64,000 nucleotides of DNA from positions 798,948 through 862,947 of the forward strand of contig NZ_JH165054.1 in the NCBI RefSeq assembly GCF_000227295.1. The letters are read 5' to 3'. The position numbers and the translations under genes were made by a program. The stretch comes from Cutibacterium avidum ATCC 25577 (GTDB lineage Bacteria > Actinomycetota > Actinomycetes > Propionibacteriales > Propionibacteriaceae). The notes under the pieces were generated by a model that did not search any database, was not told the DNA's origin, and was given only the letters and a program-made list of their open reading frames with translations. Positions 45,523 through 54,501 of the stretch are shown here, in pieces. Positions within the stretch are counted from its first letter, which is position 1; each line of letters opens with the position of its first letter.

Positions 45523-46488
45523 TCACACCTCGTTCCTGGCCGAGAACCGGCCCGCCAGCTGCCGCACCGCGGCGACGATCATGATGAGGATGAAGACCAG
45601 GACACTGGCCGCGGATGCGGCACCCGTCCTGTTGTCGGTGAAGGCCACCCCGGTCACGAGCTGCAGCGCGACCTGTGTCGAGGTGCCCGGCCCGCCGTTC
45701 GTCATGAGGTAGACCTGATCGAAGATCTTGAGACTCGCGATGATCTGGAGAAGCAGCACCAGGCCCGTCGTCCTGCCCAGCAGAGGGATCGTGATCCGGC
45801 GGATCTGAGACCACTCGCCTGCACCGTCGACCGCGGCCGCCTCGTAGAGCTCACGAGGGATCTCCTGAAGACCGGCCAGGTACAGCACGAAGTTGAATCC
45901 CAGCGTCCACCAGACCGTGGCGATCGCGATGCCGATCATCGCTGTGTGCTCGCCCGACAGGATGCCCGTGCCGGGCACCATGCCCAGCAGCTCCTGGACC
46001 CACGCCCACAGGCCGGTCGCGGGAGTGAAGATGAACACCCAGATGAGGGAGATCGTCGCCGACGGAAGGATGTAGGGGAGGAAGAACGCCAGCCGGTAGA
46101 ACCACTGTCCCCGTCTCATCCTGTTGGACAGCACGGCGAAGACGAATGCCAGGATGACCAACGGCGGGGTCGTGTAGATGGTGAAGAGCACGGTATGCCA
46201 CATGGCATCCCAGAAGTCTGCCCTGCTGAACATCTCGGCGTAGTTCTTGAATCCCACGAATTTCCCCAGGCCGGTTCTCACCGCGGAGGTGTTGAAGAAG
46301 CTCATGACGAACATGTAGATCGTGGGCCCGAGCAGGAAGGCCAGGTAGAAGATCCCGAAAGGTGCGAGGAAGAGCCACGCCGCTCTCCCGTCCTTCTTCT
46401 CGATGGGGGCGGCGGTACTCCTGCGCCCGGCGCCCGGCCCCGAGCGCTGCGCCCGGGTGTGCTGTGAATTGATCGAAACTGCGGACAC
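45523..46488 (-). CDS. Sugar ABC transporter permease (MalF type)
   Basis: 321 residues from GTG 46488. Cytoplasmic basic N-terminus, six spans (AWLFLAPFGIFYLAFLLGPT first) and the EAA loop (YEAAAVDGAGEWSQIRRI, then TIPLLGR). Middle gene of the importer operon. Confidence 0.93.
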   Translation of the reverse strand: MSAVSINSQHTRAQRSGPGAGRRSTAAPIEKKDGRAAWLFLAPFGIFYLAFLLGPTIYMFVMSFFNTSAVRTGLGKFVGFKNYAEMFSRADFWDAMWHTVLFTIYTTPPLVILAFVFAVLSNRMRRGQWFYRLAFFLPYILPSATISLIWVFIFTPATGLWAWVQELLGMVPGTGILSGEHTAMIGIAIATVWWTLGFNFVLYLAGLQEIPRELYEAAAVDGAGEWSQIRRITIPLLGRTTGLVLLLQIIASLKIFDQVYLMTNGGPGTSTQVALQLVTGVAFTDNRTGAASAASVLVFILIMIVAAVRQLAGRFSARNEV

Positions 46489-46512
46489 GATGAGATACCT
46501 TCAAATTCCTGA

Positions 46513-47850
46513 TCAGAGGGGGCTCTCGGTATCGAGGTAGACCCGGAGTTGCTGCTTGATGACGTTGAGTGCCCCTTGAGGAGTCACGGCGAGTTGCTGG
46601 GCCAGGGCGAGCTGCGCCCCCACGATGTTCTCGAAGGTGGAGCCCGAACCGCCGTACCAGGTCGGATCGTCGTAGACGGCGATGTCGGCCGCCGAGGCGT
46701 AGTTGGCCTGCGGCCTCAACGCTTTGTAGGCGCTGCTGGTCGCGATGGGCTGGTAGGCGGGGATGTGCCCGCCCTCGGCCCAGGTCATGCTCTGCTCGAG
46801 CATCTTCTTGATGAACAGCATCACCTGATGGCGCTGCTGATCGGTCCGCTCCTTGCGCGGGATGATGAAGCAGTGGGAGTCCGCCTGGGCGGCGGGCCTG
46901 TCGTAGACGGTGGGGATCTTGGTCATACCGAATGTCAGGCCCTTGATGGACTGCGCGGTCGTGATCTCCCACTCCCCCTGGACGTACATGCCGGCCTTTC
47001 CGGTGAACATGTAGGTCTGTGCCGTGGCGTAGTCGAGGCCCTTGTTGAGCCAGCCCTTCCTGACCCAGCTCTGGATCCGCGCCACCGTGTCGAGGAAGAG
47101 GTCCTCGTTCACCGTGAGCCTCGTGCCGCCACCCGACAGGAACGGCGTGGCTCCGCTGCGCTGGTTGTACAGCGTCCAGAACAGCCGCCACGGGGTCGCG
47201 GTCTCCCCGCCCACGTTGGCGGAGGTGATCGCCGCGCCGCCGGTCACCCTGCTGATCGCCTGCAGTGCGGCCTCGAAGTCCTCGAGCCCCTGGAGCTGCG
47301 TGAGGTCGCCGTCAGTGCCCAGGATCCCGGCCTTCCGGCAGACGTCGGAGTTGAAGAAGAGCACGAAGGGATGGGTGTCCAGCGGGATCGCGATGGTGTG
47401 GCCGCCGGTGATCTGCGCCTTCCACGGCTTCGCCGCGAAGTCCGAGGAGGACAGCCCCACCGAGGCCAGGTCGGCATCAGTGATGTCCTCGATGATGTCG
47501 CCCTCCCTCAGCGGCTTGGCGCGAGTCAGGTGGGACACCGCGACATCCGGCGGCTTGTTGCCGACGGTCGCCAGGGTGACCTTCGTGTAGTAGGGGTTGC
47601 CCCAGGCGAAGGTCGTCGCCTGAAGGGAGCCGCGCCCGTACGCCTTCTGATAGCCGGCCTCCATGGCCTGCATCCTCGTTCCGTCTCCCCCGCTGAACAG
47701 GTTCCAGAACACCAGGGTCGACGGATCGAGTTGCGAGCCGAACAGGCCGGCCGCCACCGGGCTGGAGCAGCCGGCGAGGGCCGTCGCGGCCACCGCCAAC
47801 CCTCCCCCGAGAGATCCTCGCCGAGTCATGCCCCGGCCTGTGAAGTGCAT
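46513..47850 (-). CDS. Sugar ABC transporter substrate-binding lipoprotein
   Basis: 445 residues from ATG 47850, with GGAGG 9 nt upstream. Twin-Arg-like start and signal (MTRRGSLGGGLAVAATALAG) with lipobox LAGC. The body is a family 1 solute-binding fold (STLVFWNLFSGGDG, then YTKVTLATVGNKPPDVAVSH and AGMYVQGEWEIT). First gene of the importer operon, divergent from the GH51 arabinofuranosidase, which suggests arabino-oligosaccharides as cargo (inference). Confidence 0.92.
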   Translation of the reverse strand: MHFTGRGMTRRGSLGGGLAVAATALAGCSSPVAAGLFGSQLDPSTLVFWNLFSGGDGTRMQAMEAGYQKAYGRGSLQATTFAWGNPYYTKVTLATVGNKPPDVAVSHLTRAKPLREGDIIEDITDADLASVGLSSSDFAAKPWKAQITGGHTIAIPLDTHPFVLFFNSDVCRKAGILGTDGDLTQLQGLEDFEAALQAISRVTGGAAITSANVGGETATPWRLFWTLYNQRSGATPFLSGGGTRLTVNEDLFLDTVARIQSWVRKGWLNKGLDYATAQTYMFTGKAGMYVQGEWEITTAQSIKGLTFGMTKIPTVYDRPAAQADSHCFIIPRKERTDQQRHQVMLFIKKMLEQSMTWAEGGHIPAYQPIATSSAYKALRPQANYASAADIAVYDDPTWYGGSGSTFENIVGAQLALAQQLAVTPQGALNVIKQQLRVYLDTESPL

Positions 47851-48172
47851 CTGGTACGACCTCCTCGTCGTCAGCACGCCGTGCCGCCCTGCACGGCAGA
47901 TCATTCTATCGTGGTAATGCAGTGGCAGACAGAGCGGCGCTGTTCTGTGTGAACTGATCCTGACACACGGTTGATGAGCCGGTCAAGAGGGTCGCGTCGT
48001 GATATTTATCACATTTTTGAGCTGTTCGCTTCAGGCTCGGTACTCCGGTCCGCCCATGAAGCGCCAAAATGACTATAACGATGTAATACTGGCCTGGGCC
48101 CACCCGAAGGGCCCGCGCATCCGGTCCGCGCTGACCACCGGGGCGTCACCGATCCTCCAGAGGAGTTCTTCC
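47851..48172. promoter_or_regulatory. Divergent promoter region of importer and arabinofuranosidase
   Basis: 322 bases between the two opposed starts. The stretch around 47985-48015 is AT-rich (ATATTTATCACATTTTTG). I find no copy of the TGTGAACGYTAAC motif here and no gene. Confidence 0.4.
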
Positions 48173-49711
48173 ATGTCCAGGGCCACGATCACTGCCGACC
48201 GCGACTTCACGGTCGGGCCGGTTCCCCGCCGCCTGTTCGGATCCTTCGTCGAGCACATGGGCCGGTGCGTCTACTCCGGCATCTACGAGCCCGGCCACCC
48301 TGCCGCCGACCGGAACGGCTTCCGCCGTGACGTGCTGGAGCTGGTGCGCGAACTCGGCGTGTCGGTCGTGCGCTATCCCGGCGGCAACTTCGTATCCGGA
48401 TACCGGTGGGAGGACGGCGTCGGGCCGGTCGGCGAGCGTCCCCGTCGTATCGACGGGGCATGGCACAGCATCGAGACGAACGCCTTCGGGCTGCACGAGT
48501 TCGTCGACTGGGCCCGGCAGGCCGACGTGGAGATCATGGAGGCGGTCAACCTCGGCACCCGGGGGGTGGAGGCCGCGCGGGCCCTGGTCGAGTACGCGAA
48601 CCACCCGGGGGGCACCTACCTGTCGGACCTGCGCCGCCGCAACGGAGCGCCCGAACCCTTCGGGATCAAGCTGTGGTGCCTGGGCAACGAGATGGACGGC
48701 CCCTGGCAGATCGGCCACAAGACCGCCGATGAGTACGGCCGACTGGCCGCCGAGGCCGGCAAGGCGATGAAGCTCGTCGATCCCTCGATCGAGCTGGTCG
48801 CGTGCGGGTCCTCCAACTCGGGGATGCCGACCTTCGGGACCTGGGAGAGCACCGTGCTCGGCCACGCCTACGACGTCGTCGACAACATCTCCCTGCACGC
48901 CTACTACGAGGAGGCCGACGGGGATGTCGCCAGCTTCCTGGCCACCGCCCTGGACATGGATCACTTCATCGAGTCGGTCGTCGCGACGGCCGACGCGACC
49001 CGCGCGGCCGGCAAGCACCGCAAGCGGATCAACCTGTCCTTCGACGAGTGGAACGTCTGGTACACCAGACGGCCCGGGCAGGACATGCCGGACGCCATCA
49101 CCGAGCGCGGCGGATGGCACGAGCACCCCCGGATCATCGAGGACGCCTACTCCGTCACCGACGCCGTGGTGGTGGGGACCCTGCTCAACTCCCTGCTGCG
49201 CCACGGCGACCGGGTGAGGATCGCCAACCTGGCCCAGCTCGTCAACGTCATCGCACCGATCCGCTCCGAGGAGGGCGGGCCGGCCTGGCGCCAGTCGATC
49301 TTCTGGCCCTTCGCCCAGATGGCCAACCGCGCCAAGGGGCAGATCCTCCAGCTGGCCACCTCCGGGGACCGCTACGCGACCGAGAAGTTCGGGGACGCCG
49401 ACCTGGTCGACGCGACCGCCACCTGGGACGAGGAGACCGGTCGCCTCGCCCTCTTCCTGGCCAATCGCGGTCTGGAGGAGTGCGCCGAGGTGTCGGTGAC
49501 GCTGCGAGGCCTGGACACCTCCCGGGTCGCGCGGGCCGAGGTGCTCACGGTCCCCGACGGCACCGACCGCTTCGCCGTCAACGACGAGCAGCACCCAGAC
49601 CGCGTCCACCCGGAGCCTCTGGACGGGGTCGTGGTCGACGGTGACACCACCCGGCTGAGGCTGCCCCCGCTGTCCTGGGCGACCGTGGAACTGGACGTCT
49701 CGCGAGCCTGA
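48173..49711 (+). CDS. abfA: GH51 alpha-L-arabinofuranosidase
   Basis: 512 residues from ATG 48173 (GAGGAG 8 nt upstream). Releases L-arabinose from arabino-oligosaccharides; no signal peptide, so it acts in the cytoplasm on imported oligomers. GH51 features: FGSFVEHMGRCVYSGIYEPG, VRYPGGNFVSGY, the acid/base Glu173 in CLGNEMDGPW and the nucleophile Glu292 in LSFDEWNVWY, with a beta-sandwich C-terminus. It faces away from the importer operon and converges on araB. Confidence 0.96.
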   Translation: MSRATITADRDFTVGPVPRRLFGSFVEHMGRCVYSGIYEPGHPAADRNGFRRDVLELVRELGVSVVRYPGGNFVSGYRWEDGVGPVGERPRRIDGAWHSIETNAFGLHEFVDWARQADVEIMEAVNLGTRGVEAARALVEYANHPGGTYLSDLRRRNGAPEPFGIKLWCLGNEMDGPWQIGHKTADEYGRLAAEAGKAMKLVDPSIELVACGSSNSGMPTFGTWESTVLGHAYDVVDNISLHAYYEEADGDVASFLATALDMDHFIESVVATADATRAAGKHRKRINLSFDEWNVWYTRRPGQDMPDAITERGGWHEHPRIIEDAYSVTDAVVVGTLLNSLLRHGDRVRIANLAQLVNVIAPIRSEEGGPAWRQSIFWPFAQMANRAKGQILQLATSGDRYATEKFGDADLVDATATWDEETGRLALFLANRGLEECAEVSVTLRGLDTSRVARAEVLTVPDGTDRFAVNDEQHPDRVHPEPLDGVVVDGDTTRLRLPPLSWATVELDVSRA

Positions 49712-49739
49712 GTCCCCACGATCCCGAGGAGACGACAGG

Positions 49740-49767
49740 GTGGCCGGGCCCGATCGGGCCCGGCCAC
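49740..49767. terminator. Bidirectional palindrome between abfA and araB
   Basis: A perfect 28-base palindrome, GC-rich, between two convergent stops (49711 and 49801). Would act in both directions. Confidence 0.7.
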
Positions 49768-49800
49768 GCTGTGTCAGTGGGTCTCAGATGTGAGGATTCC

Positions 49801-51423
49801 TCAGCTGTTGACCGGCAGCACGGCCTCGGGTGCGACCCGCTGCAGCTCCAGAGCTCGGCGGTAGCGGTCCAGATAGACCGAGAAGCCGTCGACGTCAGCG
49901 CGTGCCGGCTCCATGACGCTGGTACTGGTGGTGGCGAACACCTCCTCGTCGAGGAACTGCGCCAGGCTCTTGGAACCGGCCTCATCGAGGTAGGCCGCCA
50001 GGAGCGCCATCCCCCAGGGGCCGCCCTCCCCCGCGGTCTCGCCGACGGCGACCGGGGCTCCCAGCGCCGCGGCCAGGATCCGCTGGGCGGGGCCCGCGGT
50101 GCGGAAGAGCCCGCCGTGGGCGAGCAGCCTGTCGACCTGCACCTTCTCGGCGTCCAGGATCCGCATCCCCAGGCTCAGGGTGGAGAACACCGCATAGACC
50201 TGCGTACGCATGAAGTTGGCCAGGGTGAACGAGCTGTCCGGTGCGCGCACCACCATCGGGCGCCCGTCGGGCAGGCCCGCCACGGGCTCGCCGGCGAGGT
50301 TGTTGAAGGACAGCAGCCCGCCGCCGTCGGCCTTGCCGGCCAGCGCCTCATTGAGCAGGGCGGCGAAGATGCCGTCCTGGTCGACCCCGGATCCGATGGC
50401 CTGGGCGAAGCGCCCGAAGAGGCCGGCCCATGCCGACAGTTCGTTGGCCCCGTTGTTGCAGTGCACCATCGCCACGGCGTCCCCGGCGGGGGTCGTCACG
50501 ACGTCGATCTCCTCGTGGACCTGCTCCAGCGGGTGCTCCAGGACGACCATCGCGAAGGCGCTGGTGCCGACCGACACGTTGCCGGTCCGCCTGGCGACCG
50601 AGTTGGTGGCCACCATCCCGGTGCCGGCGTCGCCCTCCGGCGGGCAGAACGGCACTCCGGCCTTCAGGGCCCCGGTCGGATCGAGCAGTGCGGCACCCTC
50701 GGCGGTCAGGTCGCCCGCCGCCGCGCCGGCCGGCAGCACCTCGGGGAGCAGCTTCTCCAGCTTGAGGCCGGGCACCCGGGCGTCGATGAGCGGATCGACG
50801 ATGGCGAGCATCCGCTGGTCGTAGCCGCCGGTCGCCGGATCGATCGGGAACACTCCCGAGGCGTCGCCGACACCGAGAACCGTCTTGCCGGTGAGCTTCT
50901 GGTGGACGTAGCCGGCCAGCGTGTTGAGCGCCGCGATCCGCCCGATGTGCGGCTCCTCGTCGAGTACCGCCTGGTAGAGGTGGGCGATCGACCAGCGCTG
51001 CGGGATGTTGAACCCGAGCGCCTCAGTCAGCTCGACCGCGGCCGGGCCGGTCGAGGTGTTGCGCCAGGTCCGGAACGGCACCAGGAGGTCGCCCGCCTCG
51101 TCGAAGGCCAGGTATCCGTGCATCATCGCCGAGATGCCGATGGCACGGAAGGACGTCGGGGTGACGTCGTAGAGACGCTGGACGTCGGTGACCAGATCGG
51201 CGTAGCAGGCCTGCAGACCCGCCCACACCGCCTCGAGGGAGTAGGTCCACCGCCCATCGACGAATTCGTTCTCCCATGCGTGACTCCCGCTGGCCAGCGG
51301 GGTGTAGTCCGGCCCGATGAGACAGGCCTTGATGTTGGTCGATCCGAACTCGATTCCCAGACTGGCGCGTCCGGTCTCGATGACATCCCGGGCACGTCCC
51401 GGATCGATGTCAGCTGTGGTCAT
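49801..51423 (-). CDS. araB: Ribulokinase (FGGY kinase)
   Basis: Phosphorylates L-ribulose. 540 residues, with the sugar-kinase N-terminus SLGIEFGSTNIKACLIG, the catalytic-region DEAGDLLVPFRTWRN, and C-terminal AHGGLFRTAGPAQRILAAAL and GEGGPWGMALLAA. ATG 51423 has AAGGAGG 6 nt upstream. It is separated from araA and araD by the importer and abfA genes but shares the operator motif with them. Confidence 0.94.
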   Translation of the reverse strand: MTTADIDPGRARDVIETGRASLGIEFGSTNIKACLIGPDYTPLASGSHAWENEFVDGRWTYSLEAVWAGLQACYADLVTDVQRLYDVTPTSFRAIGISAMMHGYLAFDEAGDLLVPFRTWRNTSTGPAAVELTEALGFNIPQRWSIAHLYQAVLDEEPHIGRIAALNTLAGYVHQKLTGKTVLGVGDASGVFPIDPATGGYDQRMLAIVDPLIDARVPGLKLEKLLPEVLPAGAAAGDLTAEGAALLDPTGALKAGVPFCPPEGDAGTGMVATNSVARRTGNVSVGTSAFAMVVLEHPLEQVHEEIDVVTTPAGDAVAMVHCNNGANELSAWAGLFGRFAQAIGSGVDQDGIFAALLNEALAGKADGGGLLSFNNLAGEPVAGLPDGRPMVVRAPDSSFTLANFMRTQVYAVFSTLSLGMRILDAEKVQVDRLLAHGGLFRTAGPAQRILAAALGAPVAVGETAGEGGPWGMALLAAYLDEAGSKSLAQFLDEEVFATTSTSVMEPARADVDGFSVYLDRYRRALELQRVAPEAVLPVNS

Positions 51424-51443
51424 GGGCTGCCTCCTTGCGGCTC

Positions 51444-51456
51444 GTTAACGTTCACA
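51444..51456 (-). promoter_or_regulatory. LacI-type operator before araB
   Basis: GTTAACGTTCACA on the plus strand, that is TGTGAACGTTAAC on the minus strand, 21 nt upstream of the araB ATG. One base differs from the site at 41473-41485. The core GTnAACGTTnAC is palindromic. A repressor bound here would block transcription of araB. Confidence 0.65.
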
Positions 51457-51487
51457 TCGAACGATACCATCGACTCCCCCGGGCGCA

Positions 51488-51985
51488 TCACCTACGTAGG
51501 CGAACCGACCATCGGCCGTCCGCCCCGTAGCTCGCCATGCCCCGGTCCTCGAGCTCTTGGAGGGCCAGCAGGCAGTCCGTGAGACTCACCAGGGCGGCCC
51601 GTGCCAGCTCATCGACGCCCAGCGCGCCGCGGGCCGGGAGCTCCTCGTGCACCCGCAGGGTCTCGGGCCCCAGTGCATCGGTCGGATGCTCCGGGACGGG
51701 TTCCCTGGGCAGCTCGGGCTGGATGGGCCCCAGAGCCTCCCGGACGTCGTCGGCGTCGCGGACGAGTTCGGCGCGCCGATTCCGGATGAGGTCGTGCGGG
51801 CCGACCGAGCGGCTCGAGGTCACCGGGCCCGGCACGGCCAGCACCTCCCGGTACATGTCGCCGGCCCAGTTGGCGGTGCTGAGCGCCCCCGATCTGGCGG
51901 CGGCCTCGACGATCACCACGCCGCCGGTCAGACCGGCGATGACCCGGTTGCGGGCCAGGAAACCCGGCCTGGTGGGGCGGCATCC
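51488..51985 (-). pseudogene. dprA C-terminal fragment
   Basis: About 165 residues with the DprA (Smf) core end: FLARNRVIAGLTGGVVIVEA, AARSGALSTANWAG, EVLAVPGPVTSSRS, and the winged-helix-like tail. The N-terminal half that forms the rest of the Rossmann fold is missing, and the fragment has no start; its upstream junction joins a different gene remnant at about 51985. DprA loads RecA on incoming single strands during transformation; this copy should be dead. Confidence 0.75.
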
Positions 51986-52352
51986 GAGACACCCAGGATC
52001 CCGGCCAGGTAGGCCACCTGGCCGGGATCACCGAGATCGTGGACGGCGATCCTCGCCTGGGACGGCAGGACCGGGTTGCCCCGGCGGATGGCCAGGGCGA
52101 GCTCGGCGGGAACCAGCCGGCCCCGCAGGTCAGCGTCATCGATCTGGGCAAAGACGTCCAGACGGGGGTGTGCCCCGGCACCGCGGTCAGCCCACACAGG
52201 GTGAACGCGTTGGACAGCGACTCGATGTCATAGAACCAGAACCCCGAGGTGGCCGCAGTGATCGCGGTGGGCTCGGCGGGAGCCGCCGCGGCCCCGGTAG
52301 GAGACTCGGCTGCGGCCTGTGGGGCCAGGGACGAGGTGGTGTGTGTGGCCAT
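51986..52352 (-). pseudogene. Phage-polymerase-like N-terminal fragment
   Basis: Starts at ATG 52352 with AGGAGG 6 nt upstream, 15 nt past the stop of the 444-residue gene. Frame one reads FWFYDIESLSNAFTLCGL, like the first residues of actinophage/plasmid DNA polymerases; then about position 52195 the coding frame moves to another one (LDVFAQIDDADLRGRLVP, LPSQARIAVHDLGDPGQ). The similarity is from memory and is short. It ends abruptly at the dprA fragment. Confidence 0.4.
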
Positions 52353-52366
52353 CGGCCCTCCTGGGG

Positions 52367-53701
52367 TCATGGGTGGTCGGATGGGGTGAGTGAGAGCGCT
52401 CGATCGCAGTCGCTGTTCTCGGCGCAGTTCAGGTACTTCCGATCAACGAGGCTGGGTATCCGACCCCATGGCTTGGGAGCAGACGTCATATGCAGGAGGT
52501 CGAGATCGAGCTCTCCCTCGTCACAGTAGAGCGTGAACTGCCTGGCAACGCTTGCCATCTCCGCACCGATGTGACGACAGCGCTCGAGGAACGAACTGGT
52601 TGAACTGGACGGTGTGTAGTAGAAGCTCTTTGCGCCGAACTCGTTGGTGAGGTGCTCGTCGAAGAACCAGGCGATGGCCTTCTCCACCTCGACCCCGTGT
52701 CGCTGCAGGAACTCCGTGTACGTCTGTGTGCCGAGAAACGTCATGGCGTCGAGCCGATTGAACATGTGGCCCCTCGGGTAGGTGTCTGCCCCCGAAATGA
52801 AGACGCGCTCGATCGCTCTGATCTGCCCCGGGAAGGACGGCATCCTGAGCAGGCCGGCCCAGTCCAAGTAGCCGACCAGCGACGCGTAGTTCGCCAGCAC
52901 CTGCATCGGCTCCATCGACGACAGGAGGTATTTCTCACCAAACGTCCGCACGAGGGTGATTTCGCCGTCCGTCTTCCCCCATCGATCCGACACCGTTTCG
53001 CGCTGCTCGGGATCGATCTTGACGCCATAGCCGTTGTGCGCCAACATGTTTTTCCGGTCGGCGAGGAGCTCCTGCGCCAGAGCTTTGCATCGCTTGCTCG
53101 CCTGTAGACGGATTTTCGGCGTGATACCAAGGGCCTCGTTGTCGCGCGCCTGCGCAATGGCCTCTACACAATTGGGGTGGGGCGATTCGCTGTCGATGTA
53201 TGCGCCCAGGAGCTGCTGCCGCTCCGCCTCGCCGAAGCTGGTGGGGAAAAAGCAGGCGGTGGACGGTGTTCTGACCAACTGGCTGGCGACCAGGAGCTCA
53301 CCGTTGCGCGGGTCGGCGAGCAGCGCGTCACGAAGCCGTCGGTCATGCTGGCTCACGAACTGCTTGTTGGAGAGCATGACCTGAAGCGGCATGCCTGCTC
53401 CGAGAAGAGCGTCGAACAGCGTCTGCCCGCCCACCTTCTCCGCGACGCTGTGCCGGCCAAGGAGCATGAGGAGATCCTCGGCGTACAAGTAGTCGAACCC
53501 AGTCAAACAGTCGTCGAGATTCGACGCATCGAGTCCTGAGAAGTAGCTCGCGATCATTCCCCGCAGCGTGCAAGCTGCCACTTTGAGATTGTCTTGCTCG
53601 CCCTGTGTGAGATCGATCGGAAGAATGCCGTGCTCTGCGAAGGCGAGCGCGTTGTGAAGCTCAAGAACATCATTCAGGGAGTCGCCAGTGGGCTGCTCCA
53701 A
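52367..53701 (-). CDS. Uncharacterised 444-residue protein
   Basis: No family recognised. The frame opens at TTG 53701, preceded by a G-run only 3 nt away, so the true start may be internal (for example the ATG of MIASYFSG, residue 49). No signal peptide or membrane span; mixed helical composition, Cys-containing C-terminus (RKYLNCAENSDCD). Segments LLMLLGRHSVAEKVGGQTL and RNGELLVASQLVRTPSTACF could help a profile search. It heads an operon-like pair with the polymerase-like fragment, inside the accessory region, and its codon usage is less extreme in GC than the neighbours. Confidence 0.65.
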   Translation of the reverse strand: MEQPTGDSLNDVLELHNALAFAEHGILPIDLTQGEQDNLKVAACTLRGMIASYFSGLDASNLDDCLTGFDYLYAEDLLMLLGRHSVAEKVGGQTLFDALLGAGMPLQVMLSNKQFVSQHDRRLRDALLADPRNGELLVASQLVRTPSTACFFPTSFGEAERQQLLGAYIDSESPHPNCVEAIAQARDNEALGITPKIRLQASKRCKALAQELLADRKNMLAHNGYGVKIDPEQRETVSDRWGKTDGEITLVRTFGEKYLLSSMEPMQVLANYASLVGYLDWAGLLRMPSFPGQIRAIERVFISGADTYPRGHMFNRLDAMTFLGTQTYTEFLQRHGVEVEKAIAWFFDEHLTNEFGAKSFYYTPSSSTSSFLERCRHIGAEMASVARQFTLYCDEGELDLDLLHMTSAPKPWGRIPSLVDRKYLNCAENSDCDRALSLTPSDHP

Positions 53702-54125
53702 CTGCCCCCCGGATAACCGCGACGGCTCGCCCTGCGGTCGAGGTGCTCGCGAGGTCCAGCGGACCGTAGAACTTGACCCTGTGGTCCGCTGCCGGGTTCA
53801 CCATGAACCCAGTGTATTTGGTAGCACCTGCGGTTCTGCACGTAGAGGCACCACACCGCCCGGACCCCAGGTTAGAGTGAGGAGGCCAGCGAGATCCCGG
53901 TGTGGGGGATTGTCTGTACCGACTGCGGTGGATCTGGTAACCATCCTCCAGACAGGCCCATCAGATCCGCGCCAGGGGCGCCCGGGAACTCTCCGCCACC
54001 ATGGTCTGCTGCCCCCGACGGCGTGCACCACATGTCCTCTGAGTGGTCACGGCCGCCACGACGAGCACCGCGAAGGCGACCAGCGGCATGGCACTGTCGG
54101 CATACCAGACCAGCAGGATCCACGG
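53702..54125. other. Stretch without a supported gene
   Basis: Promoter space for the minus-strand 444-residue gene. A 44-residue frame starting ATG 53804 overlaps that gene start, and longer frames exist on both strands, but none has a ribosome site with a recognisable product. I see no RNA gene. Confidence 0.4.
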
Positions 54126-54392
54126 ATGATTCTCGCCAATGCCACTCACTCGGCAGATCAGGTCATCGGTCGGCTGGACCGCTGGGGCACCGGCGGGGGT
54201 GCCGGATCCATCAAGGAACAGCTTCACCCCGCACCACTGACCGTGGCCGGCGACATCCCGGTGCTCTGCCTGGACTCGCGGTACTCCCGCCATCTCAACC
54301 GGGAGGGGTTGTACCTCATGGCTTCGGCCCTGCAGCGGGCGGCCACCACCAAGAAGAGCTCATCGCGGAGGAACGACTCGGTGGTGGTGTGA
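54126..54392 (+). CDS. Small uncharacterised protein, possibly a decayed relative of the 104-residue family
   Basis: 88 residues from ATG 54126, weak AGGA upstream. The phrase DQVIGRLDRWGTGGG is close to DQIIGRLDRWITRGG of the two 104-residue proteins at 57960 and 62234, but the remainder does not match. It may be a diverged or rearranged copy. A strong hairpin follows 51 nt after the stop. Confidence 0.4.
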   Translation: MILANATHSADQVIGRLDRWGTGGGAGSIKEQLHPAPLTVAGDIPVLCLDSRYSRHLNREGLYLMASALQRAATTKKSSSRRNDSVVV

Positions 54393-54443
54393 CCCCATCA
54401 CATCCAGGGCGCTGAGAGCTCTGACCGGACCAGTCAGACGATG

Positions 54444-54473
54444 ACGACCCACCGGCATCCGCCGGTGGGTCGT
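54444..54473. terminator. Bidirectional hairpin
   Basis: A perfect 13-bp stem (54444-54456 with 54461-54473) with a 4-nt loop between convergent genes. Confidence 0.8.
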
Positions 54474-54501
54474 CTTGGGAACTCAGCGCCGATCCGGAAA
54501 T

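Noticed and set aside
48146-51582. Long opposite frames across abfA and araB
   Set aside because: Shadows; abfA and araB show catalytic motifs and good starts.
53670-53804. 44-codon minus frame overlapping the 444-residue gene start
   Set aside because: Weak ribosome site, no family, and it may merely be the remnant of an upstream gene.
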